A stretch of 9,259 nucleotides of DNA from Planctomycetaceae bacterium (GTDB lineage: Bacteria > Planctomycetota > Planctomycetia > Pirellulales > Thermoguttaceae). The DNA lies in NCBI GenBank assembly GCA_009783865.1, contig WRCR01000134.1, positions 1-9,259 on the forward strand, given 5' to 3'. Positions 1 through 6,287 of this stretch are shown here, piece after piece. How positions within the stretch are numbered: the first letter of the stretch is position 1; each line of letters begins with the position of its first letter. Position numbers and translations under genes: made by a program. Below the pieces are notes generated by a model. It ran no database searches. It was not told the origin of the DNA and worked only from the letters and a program-made list of their open reading frames with translations.

Positions 1-292
1 CCTTTGAGCGGGAAAGAACTTTGATGGCAACATTTCTGTCCAGCATGGTATCGGTTGCGAGATAGACCCTTCCCATTCCGCCGCCGCCGATGAAACTTTT
101 GATGCGGAAGTGGCCCAGCATAGTACCGGATGGAATCATGCCGGAGGCGTATATTTCTGCGGTGAGTTGCGCCGAATCGCCGGGTTCGTCAACGGCGGTC
201 AATTCTGACTGCGGGTGAAACGGCACATCTGCCGGATAATCCGAACTCGGATGCGGTATCAAGTCATCGCTGGAAAAATCATTTCCGCTCAT
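1..292 (-). CDS. Hanks-type serine/threonine protein kinase, N-terminal fragment
   Basis: I translated this from the ATG at 292 (complement); the frame stays open for 97 codons to the window edge, so the C-terminus is missing. The first ~55 residues are an acidic, Ser/Pro-rich extension (begins MSGNDFSSDDLIPHPSSD). The kinase N-lobe then starts near GTMLGHFRIKSFIG. The ATP-binding glycine-rich loop is GGGGMGRVY (residues 69-77), and the beta-3 strand VAIKVL holds the ATP-anchoring lysine K91. This matches the PknB/Pkn2-type bacterial kinases that are abundant in Planctomycetota. Those are usually cytoplasmic kinases with a downstream transmembrane or sensor domain, which cannot be seen here. 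It is divergent from the cyclophilin gene at 540. No strong Shine-Dalgarno precedes the start. The kinase assignment is firm; substrate and signal are unknown. Confidence 0.9.
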   Translation of the reverse strand, partial: MSGNDFSSDDLIPHPSSDYPADVPFHPQSELTAVDEPGDSAQLTAEIYASGMIPSGTMLGHFRIKSFIGGGGMGRVYLATDTMLDRNVAIKVLSRSK

Positions 293-339
293 TGGAAAAA
301 GGTAAAAACAAAAGTCGGCAAAATGTAAAACACCGATAC

Positions 340-345
340 ATTATA
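340..345 (-). promoter_or_regulatory. Candidate -10 element for the kinase gene
   Basis: On the minus strand the sequence reads TATAAT (plus-strand ATTATA), 47 nt upstream of the kinase ATG at 292. No convincing -35 hexamer lies 16-18 bp further upstream, so this is a -10 candidate only. If it is used, the kinase mRNA would have a leader of about 40 nt. Confidence 0.3.
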
Positions 346-382
346 CCTTAAAGTTTGGGTAAAGGAAACCTGTCGATGAAAG

Positions 383-415
383 AGCCGCAAGTGCAGCGCA
401 GTGGAACTTGCGGCT
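383..415. repeat. Perfect 10-bp inverted repeat (hairpin) with AGCCGCAAGT arms
   Basis: AGCCGCAAGT at 383-392 pairs perfectly with ACTTGCGGCT at 406-415 around a 13-nt loop. It lies between the divergent kinase and cyclophilin genes. The nearest T-run starts 10 nt after the stem, so it is not a classic intrinsic terminator. The first nine bases of the arm recur in a second stem inside the YfhO-like gene (7498-7521), which suggests a dispersed palindromic repeat. An RNA regulatory hairpin is an alternative. Confidence 0.6.
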
Positions 416-425
416 ATATGGCACT

Positions 426-463
426 TTTTCGTTTTCGGTCCCGTAAATCTTGCAAAACGAAAA
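426..463. repeat. Perfect 10-bp inverted repeat, TTTTCGTTTT / AAAACGAAAA
   Basis: TTTTCGTTTT at 426-435 is the exact complement of AAAACGAAAA at 454-463, with an 18-nt loop. It begins 11 nt after the hairpin at 383-415 and ends 76 nt before the cyclophilin start. It could be a protein-binding dyad or part of a structured leader. No T-run follows it, so termination is unlikely. The rest of 464-539 holds only a weak TATAAC at 514-519 as a possible -10 for the cyclophilin gene, and no Shine-Dalgarno. Confidence 0.5.
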
Positions 464-539
464 GGACTTTGTTAAAATCAGGAAACAGTGTGAAAACTTG
501 CGTAAATTTTTCCTATAACCTCAAACAGTAATTAAACAA

Positions 540-1898
540 ATGAAAATGAAAACCTTAGTATCCTTATTTCTCGTAATAACTTTTTCGGCAGTTGTCCTTT
601 TCGCTCAAGAAGCGGCAAAAGAACCTGCAAAGGACGCACCGGCACCGCCTGCTGCGGTAGTCCCTTCTGAACCGGCGAAAGAACCCGTGAAAGAACCAAC
701 AAAGGAACCTGCGAAAGAACCGGCTGCCGATACCGAATCGCAATACGTTCAAGACGAAAAAGCCGCTGTCGAACTCGGTGAGAAAAACAAAATCTTCATG
801 GAAAAATTCGATACATTCGGCAAAACCATTGCTAAACTCAATGCGCTGAAAATCGAATTCCAATCTGCTAAACCTGAGCGGCAAATTCAGATTCAAGACG
901 AATACGCAAAGTTACACGTCGAGGGAAAATCCCTAACAAAAGAATTGCTGACAGTTGGTCTAGATGCTTTTGATGAAGCCCCGAATCGGAATCCTTTCGT
1001 CAGTAATTTTATTTACAATTTGATTTCGTGGGAATTTTTCCGCGATAATTATGATGTATCCTATAACATATTCAAACAAATAACTGACAAAGGCGTTGAC
1101 AAAAGTGCCGCGATTTATTACGTCTACGGCGGATATGCGGCACTGATGACGATGAATCTTGACGATGCCGAAAAGTGGTTGAAAATCGCTAAAGACAACG
1201 GCGACTTGAAAAAATTCCAAGACGAATTGAGTTCTTCAAAAACCGGTCAACAGCAACTCGATACGCTGCAATCATTAGAGGAACGGCTTCCCGAATTCCG
1301 CAAGAACTGGGCAAAAGAATTGGAAGTCCGCAAAGCGGAAAAAGAGGAAGGCGAAAAAGATGCCGAGAAAAAACTGCCGCGCGTTGAATTGAAAACAAAC
1401 AAAGGAACCATCGTCATCGAATTGTTTGAAAACGAAGCCCCGAATACTGTCGCTAACTTCGTTTCGCTGGTCGAGAAGGGTTTTTATAACGGCGTAGTGT
1501 TTCATCGTGTATTGCAGATGTTTATGGCGCAAGGCGGCGACCCAACCGGCAGCGGAATGGGCGGACCCGGCTATGGAATCGACTGTGAAAACAAAGGAGC
1601 AAATGCCCGAAAGCATTTTCGCGGTTCATTGAGCATGGCGCATGCCGGTCCGAACACCGGCGGTTCGCAATTCTTTTTAACTTTTGTACCGACTTACTTT
1701 CTTGACCGTGAAACAAGACCGCCGGGACACACCGTTTTCGGACGCGTTGTTGAAGGGATTGAAGTTCTAGCGGAAATTCAGCGCATCGACCCTCTCGATG
1801 AAAAAAGAATGATGCCCCCGCCGGATAAAATCGTTGAAGCGAAAGTTCTCAATAAACGAAATCATGAATATGCACCCATCAAGAATGCTAACAGGTAA
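540..1898 (+). CDS. Secreted cyclophilin-type peptidyl-prolyl cis-trans isomerase with N-terminal TPR-like domain
   Basis: This 452-residue protein probably catalyses cis-trans isomerisation of prolyl bonds during folding of exported proteins. Residues 1-22 are a Sec signal peptide (MKMK then a hydrophobic core to VVLFA). Residues ~24-62 form a low-complexity Ala/Pro/Lys/Glu linker with KEP repeats. Residues ~70-260 are mostly charged and helical; about 185-222 (YGGYAALMTMNLDDAEKWLKIAKDNG) looks TPR-like. The cyclophilin domain spans ~280-440. Visible active-site motifs are FHRV with catalytic Arg323, QGGDP (331-335), GSQFF (375-379) and HTVFG (397-401). It is about 270 residues longer than a minimal bacterial cyclophilin. 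The start has no clear Shine-Dalgarno, and Met3 is an alternative. The sulfatase start follows the stop after only 6 nt, so the two are probably co-transcribed. The isomerase domain is certain; the client proteins are not. Confidence 0.93.
   Translation: MKMKTLVSLFLVITFSAVVLFAQEAAKEPAKDAPAPPAAVVPSEPAKEPVKEPTKEPAKEPAADTESQYVQDEKAAVELGEKNKIFMEKFDTFGKTIAKLNALKIEFQSAKPERQIQIQDEYAKLHVEGKSLTKELLTVGLDAFDEAPNRNPFVSNFIYNLISWEFFRDNYDVSYNIFKQITDKGVDKSAAIYYVYGGYAALMTMNLDDAEKWLKIAKDNGDLKKFQDELSSSKTGQQQLDTLQSLEERLPEFRKNWAKELEVRKAEKEEGEKDAEKKLPRVELKTNKGTIVIELFENEAPNTVANFVSLVEKGFYNGVVFHRVLQMFMAQGGDPTGSGMGGPGYGIDCENKGANARKHFRGSLSMAHAGPNTGGSQFFLTFVPTYFLDRETRPPGHTVFGRVVEGIEVLAEIQRIDPLDEKRMMPPPDKIVEAKVLNKRNHEYAPIKNANR
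669..725 (+). repeat. 12-nt tandem repeat encoding an (EPxK)n linker
   Basis: About 4.75 copies of a 12-nt unit are visible: GAACCGGCGAAA (669), GAACCCGTGAAA (681), GAACCAACAAAG (693), GAACCTGCGAAA (705) and a partial GAACCGGCT (717). They encode E-P-x-K repeats in the linker just after the cyclophilin signal peptide. Because the unit is a multiple of three, copy-number changes would keep the frame. The copies have diverged at third positions, so this is not a fresh expansion. Confidence 0.8.
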
Positions 1899-1904
1899 AA
1901 AGCA

Positions 1905-3419
<1,515 letters not shown>

Positions 3420-3456
3420 CCTCACTAAAAAACAGTCCGACATCCGCTTGCCGTTC

Positions 3457-3484
3457 TTGACAAACCCGCCGGATTTCGGATAAT
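3457..3484 (+). promoter_or_regulatory. Sigma70-type promoter for the pterin synthase gene
   Basis: A perfect -35 TTGACA (3457-3462) and a -10 GATAAT (3479-3484) are separated by 16 bp. Transcription would begin near 3491, giving a leader of about 29 nt before the ATG at 3520. It lies in the 100-nt gap after the sulfatase, so the pterin gene probably has its own transcription unit. Confidence 0.6.
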
Positions 3485-3519
3485 CTCGAAAAATTATGTT
3501 CGCACTTCCTTAAACAACA

Positions 3520-4011
3520 ATGCAGCACGCCATACGGTTTGAAAACGATTCGCTTTATTTTTCCGCTTCACATTTTATTACTTTCGGAGAACCGGAAAAG
3601 GTAGAAGCTCTTCACGGTCATAATTTCAAAGTTAGGGCGGAAGTAGCCGGTCCGCTTAACGACCAGTTATGCGTTATAGATTTCATTGCCGCCTTCGACA
3701 CCTTGAAACACATTTGCGAACAACTGATGCACAAAGTTCTCATTCCGAAAGAACACGATTTTATCAAATGCACAATCAGGAAAGGAATTGTAGAGGTCTC
3801 GATTCCGCCGCTGCAATGGTCTTTCCCCGAATATGATACTTGCCTGCTGCCGGTCAAGAATACAACTACGGAAGCGATTGCCGAGTATATCGCTGTCACG
3901 TTTCGGCAGAATTTGGAAGAAATGAAAGCGTTTCACCAGCCGTCGTCAAGGTACTCGATAACCGTCTATCTGGAAGAATCGCCGGGAATGTGGGCGGTCT
4001 GCCGAAGTTAA
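3520..4011 (+). CDS. 6-pyruvoyl-tetrahydropterin synthase / QueD family protein (COG0720), PTPS-III-like active site
   Basis: A 163-residue protein of the T-fold pterin synthase family. Members act on 7,8-dihydroneopterin triphosphate (queuosine or biopterin routes) or on dihydroneopterin (folate route). The zinc site is visible as His18 in FSASHF plus His32 and His34 in LHGHNF. TTTEAIAEYIA (115-125) and the C-terminal ITVYLEESPG (147-156) are also typical. QueD and PTPS carry a catalytic Cys in C-x-x-x-H-G-H. Here that position is Val28, and Glu29 follows (VEALHGH). A Glu next to the Cys position is the mark of the PTPS-III group, which serves as a dihydroneopterin aldolase bypass in folate synthesis. 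The Asp-His dyad region reads KEHDF (77-81). Family membership is solid; the exact reaction is open, so no gene symbol is given. There is no Shine-Dalgarno. A candidate promoter is at 3457-3484. Confidence 0.85.
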   Translation: MQHAIRFENDSLYFSASHFITFGEPEKVEALHGHNFKVRAEVAGPLNDQLCVIDFIAAFDTLKHICEQLMHKVLIPKEHDFIKCTIRKGIVEVSIPPLQWSFPEYDTCLLPVKNTTTEAIAEYIAVTFRQNLEEMKAFHQPSSRYSITVYLEESPGMWAVCRS

Positions 4012-4204
4012 CCGGCACCGTTCCGTCTTCTTAAAACTATTCCGGCGGCAATTTCTTTTATCTCCAAATTACCCGGATTAAACATTATCGTATGAATAGG
4101 AATAAAATTTTATAAAAAAGTAAAGTTGAGGCATCGAGATATCCGAAACACTGAATGGACAGCGGGTGTGCCTGTACATACGGCGATTTTCCCGGGGGGG
4201 ATGG

Positions 4205-4253
4205 GTCCGGTGCGATGACTTTTTTCTATTATATTGTCGCCCGGACTTTTTTT
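4205..4253 (+). terminator. Strong intrinsic (Rho-independent) terminator
   Basis: GTCCGG (4205-4210) pairs with CCGGAC (4241-4246). After a bulged T4211, GCGATGA (4212-4218) continues the stem against TTGTCGC (4234-4240) with two G-T wobbles. The loop is about 15 nt. Seven T residues follow at once (4247-4253). This is the classic plus-strand terminator layout. It would end transcripts from the pterin synthase gene or from an unannotated small RNA. Confidence 0.8.
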
Positions 4254-4257
4254 ACGT

Positions 4258-4279
4258 GCGTAGGATTAAAATCCTACGC
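4258..4279. repeat. Palindromic repeat, 9-bp stem with TAAA loop (upstream copy)
   Basis: GCGTAGGAT (4258-4266) pairs perfectly with ATCCTACGC (4271-4279) around the tetraloop TAAA. A T-run (4247-4253) lies just before it and no T-run follows, so it is not itself a plus-strand terminator. A second palindrome of the same design (GCG arms, TAAA loop, T-run before it) is at 5114-5133, so the two bracket the rubrerythrin gene. The shape fits REP-like or short palindromic repeats; no REP-associated transposase gene is in the window. Confidence 0.6.
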
Positions 4280-4305
4280 TAATGTTCTGAAAAAATTCTA
4301 TATTA

Positions 4306-4334
4306 TTGCAAACCGCATCGTTCCGAGTTATATT
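4306..4334 (+). promoter_or_regulatory. Candidate sigma70 promoter (P1) for full-length rubrerythrin
   Basis: TTGCAA (4306-4311) and TATATT (4329-4334) are spaced by exactly 17 bp. The start point would be near 4341, leaving about 40 nt before the ATG at 4381. A transcript from here includes the Tat-leader start codon. Confidence 0.45.
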
Positions 4335-4371
4335 TACAATACGTTTGTTTTTAGAAACAACCATTAACCCG

Positions 4372-4377
4372 TATAAT
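4372..4377 (+). promoter_or_regulatory. Candidate second -10 (P2) abutting the rubrerythrin start codon
   Basis: A consensus TATAAT ends only 3 nt before the ATG at 4381. If RNA polymerase used it, transcription would start around 4383-4385, past that ATG. Such an mRNA would have to be translated from the internal start at 4519. No good -35 or extended -10 accompanies it, so it could be chance in AT-rich DNA. Confidence 0.25.
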
Positions 4378-4380
4378 ACC

Positions 4381-5094
4381 ATGTCACACAATCGACAGGG
4401 TTCGACTCGGCGTGATTTTTTGCGTCATTCTGCGACCGGTGCCGCTGCCTTGGCACTGCTGTCAAGCATTGACGATTATCGCTCCGTCTCCGCCCAAACC
4501 AACGAAAGGAACGCTGCCATGTCCAAAATCAAAGGGACAAAAACTGAAAAGAACCTGCTCAAGGCATTTGCCGGTGAGTCGCAGGCACGAGGACGCTACA
4601 CTATGTTCTCTGCCAAAGCATCCGAAGAGGGATACGAACATATAGCGGCTATCTTCCGTGAAACAGCCGAGCAAGAACGAGTTCACGCCCAGCGGTTTTT
4701 CGAGTATCTCGACACCGGTGAGGGACTGGAAATCACGGCAACTTATCCCGCCGGCAAAATCAGCACTACTGCTGACAACCTGCTGGCGGCGGCAAACGGC
4801 GAACACGAAGAATGGGAAATAATCTATCCCGAATTTGCCAAAATCGCAAGAGAAGAGGGCTTTGCCGATGTTGCCCGCTCATTCACAGCGATTGCCGTTG
4901 CGGAAAAACAGCACGAAAAACGCTATCGCGGCTTTCTCGAACACTTGAAAGCGGGAACGCTTTTCAAGCGGGAGAATGTCGTTTGGCGTTGCCGAAACTG
5001 CGGCTATGTGGTGACCGGTCCGGCGGCTCCGGGTGTTTGCGCCGCTTGCCGGGAACCGCAAGCATGGTTTGAAATACTCGCTGAAAATTGGTGA
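4381..5094 (+). CDS. rbr: Rubrerythrin with N-terminal Tat signal peptide
   Basis: Rubrerythrin is a diiron/rubredoxin protein that reduces hydrogen peroxide in anaerobes and microaerophiles. From the ATG at 4381 the product is 237 residues. Residues 9-15 are a twin-arginine motif (TRRDFLR), followed by the weakly hydrophobic SATGAAALALLSS and a possible cleavage site after VSA (residue 38). The ferritin-like diiron domain follows: FAGESQAR (Glu66), ETAEQERVH (Glu99, His102), GEHEEW (Glu141, Glu144) and AVAEKQHEKR (172-181). The C-terminal rubredoxin-type site is CRNCGY (Cys204, Cys207) and CAAC (Cys220, Cys223). Met47, at 4519, lies 8 nt behind GAAAGGA and would give a 191-residue protein, the standard rubrerythrin length. 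Exported and cytoplasmic forms may therefore both be made. A more distal TTG at 4306 is rejected because it precedes the Tat motif with unrelated sequence. Confidence 0.93.
   Translation: MSHNRQGSTRRDFLRHSATGAAALALLSSIDDYRSVSAQTNERNAAMSKIKGTKTEKNLLKAFAGESQARGRYTMFSAKASEEGYEHIAAIFRETAEQERVHAQRFFEYLDTGEGLEITATYPAGKISTTADNLLAAANGEHEEWEIIYPEFAKIAREEGFADVARSFTAIAVAEKQHEKRYRGFLEHLKAGTLFKRENVVWRCRNCGYVVTGPAAPGVCAACREPQAWFEILAENW
4504..4510 (+). promoter_or_regulatory. Internal Shine-Dalgarno for a second rubrerythrin start
   Basis: GAAAGGA lies 8 nt before the in-frame ATG at 4519, which is optimal spacing. The outer start at 4381 has no comparable site. The residues that follow (MSKIKGTKTEKNLL) match where ordinary cytoplasmic rubrerythrins begin. 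The site is therefore a credible internal translation start, or a relic from before the Tat leader was added. Confidence 0.5.
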
Positions 5095-5113
5095 TTTTTT
5101 AGTGGCTTTTTTA

Positions 5114-5133
5114 GCGGGGGCTAAAGCCCCCGC
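5114..5133. repeat. Palindromic repeat, 8-bp stem with TAAA loop (downstream copy)
   Basis: GCGGGGGC (5114-5121) pairs perfectly with GCCCCCGC (5126-5133) around the loop TAAA. It sits 19 nt after the rubrerythrin stop and 23 nt before the aminopeptidase start. A run of six T residues precedes it (5107-5112), and only a short CTCTTT follows, so it is a poor terminator for the plus strand. It shares its design with the palindrome at 4258-4279. Confidence 0.65.
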
Positions 5134-5156
5134 CTCTTTGAACATGGAGAACAAAT

Positions 5157-6287
5157 ATGAGCAACTATCTTTCCCGCCGTGAAAAAATCAGAGGAACATT
5201 GGAACAGAACAAGATAGATTCTTTTCTGGTAACGAATCCGGTCAATGTCCGTTATTTAAGCGGTTTTACCGGCGGAGATAGTTTTCTCCTCATTCTGCCA
5301 AATGACAGAGATATTCTGTTGAGTGATGGTCGTTTCACGATACAAATCGAAGAAGAATGTCCGAATCTGGAAAAATATATCCGTTCCAGCGGAGAAGTTA
5401 TTCATCATTCAACTGCGAAAATCATCGAGAAGTTTAATCTGAAACACTGCGGTGTCGAAGCGGATTCAATGACGCTGTCCTGTCAATTCGACATACTCAA
5501 AGAATTAGAAATGCTCAAGAACAACTGCTGTCTCGTACCGCAGTCGGGCATTGTCGAAGGTTTTCGGACTATCAAAGACAAAAGCGAAATAGCAACTATT
5601 CGCAAGGCGATTGATGTTGCCGCGCAGGGTTTTTTCTTCATTGCCGGTTTATTAAAAAACCGGCGGACGGCGGGCTGGAACGAAATTGATGTCCGCAATG
5701 AATTGGAATATCGTATGCGGCTTGCCGGTGCTGACGAAAAGAGTTTTCCAACGATAGTCGGAGCAGGTGCAAGGGCTGCACTGCCGCACGGTCATCCGAG
5801 CAGAACACAAATCGAAGGGCAGTCGCATCTGCTTATCGATTGGGGAGCAATCGTCAATGGTTATGTGAGCGATTTGACGCGGGTATTTATTTTCGAGTCG
5901 AAGAATAAAGGCAAGGGCAAAAAACTGAAAACAATTTACGAGACCGTTCTTGGTGCGCAACATGCGGCGATTGACGCAATTAAACCGGGCAAAACAACGG
6001 TAGAAATTGATGCCGTTGCCCGCTCCATAATTAGAGATGCCGGTTTCGGAAAGAATTTTAATCATAATCTCGGACATTCATTCGGATTGAAGATTCACGA
6101 GAATCCGCGGTTTTCGCCTAGTCAAAGCACGGTGTTGAAAGTTGGAATGGTGATGACGGTTGAGCCGGGCATTTACATTCAGGATTGGGGCGGTGTCAGA
6201 ATCGAAGACGACATTCTCATTACGAAAGACGGTTGCGAAATTTTGAGTAAAGACGTTCCGAAAGCATTTGACGAAATGTGCGTGTAA
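5157..6287 (+). CDS. Xaa-Pro aminopeptidase (peptidase family M24B)
   Basis: A complete 376-residue cytoplasmic metallopeptidase that removes an N-terminal residue from peptides whose second residue is proline. The N-terminal creatinase-like domain (1-~135) contains the family stretch NPVNVRYLSGFTG. The catalytic pita-bread domain (~140-370) holds all five dinuclear metal ligands: Asp228 (LIDWG), Asp239 (SDLTR), His307 (LGHSFG), Glu336 (TVEPGIY) and Glu350 (VRIEDD). His211 and His213 in LPHGHPS and His314 in KIHE are also conserved. The C-terminus (GCEILSKDVPKAFDE) is typical, so the protein is full length. The start is supported by GGAG at 5146-5149, 7 nt upstream. It follows rubrerythrin by 62 nt with a palindrome between. 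Its last 68 nt overlap the convergent YfhO-like gene. Subtype (PepP, PepQ or YpdF-like) is not settled. Confidence 0.94.
   Translation: MSNYLSRREKIRGTLEQNKIDSFLVTNPVNVRYLSGFTGGDSFLLILPNDRDILLSDGRFTIQIEEECPNLEKYIRSSGEVIHHSTAKIIEKFNLKHCGVEADSMTLSCQFDILKELEMLKNNCCLVPQSGIVEGFRTIKDKSEIATIRKAIDVAAQGFFFIAGLLKNRRTAGWNEIDVRNELEYRMRLAGADEKSFPTIVGAGARAALPHGHPSRTQIEGQSHLLIDWGAIVNGYVSDLTRVFIFESKNKGKGKKLKTIYETVLGAQHAAIDAIKPGKTTVEIDAVARSIIRDAGFGKNFNHNLGHSFGLKIHENPRFSPSQSTVLKVGMVMTVEPGIYIQDWGGVRIEDDILITKDGCEILSKDVPKAFDEMCV

Larger units (their letters stand above)
4012..4380. other. Non-coding stretch between the pterin synthase and rubrerythrin genes
   Basis: These 369 nt hold no credible gene. The 70-codon reading frame at 4155-4367 runs straight through a terminator and a palindrome and looks like no known protein. 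In order the stretch contains an AT-rich patch (about 4081-4125, including TTTTATAAAA), a GC-richer segment (4130-4204), the intrinsic terminator at 4205-4253, the TAAA-loop palindrome at 4258-4279, and rubrerythrin promoter candidates at 4306-4377. The terminator lies about 194 nt after the pterin gene stop, which leaves room for a long 3' UTR or a small RNA. Confidence 0.6.

Noticed and set aside
4124..4246. Possible signal recognition particle RNA or 6S RNA
   Set aside because: I could not find the conserved SRP tetraloop and internal-loop sequences, nor the long closing stem of 6S RNA.
4155..4367. 70-codon plus-strand open frame in the pterin/rubrerythrin gap
   Set aside because: It reads through an intrinsic terminator and a palindrome, has low-complexity content and no homology I recognise.
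4306..4380. TTG-initiated extension of rubrerythrin
   Set aside because: The TTG is part of a candidate -35 box, and the extra 25 residues would sit ahead of a Tat motif that is normally near the N-terminus.
5144..5156. ATG just upstream of the aminopeptidase start
   Set aside because: It is out of frame with the aminopeptidase; its GGAG portion is better read as the Shine-Dalgarno for ATG 5157.
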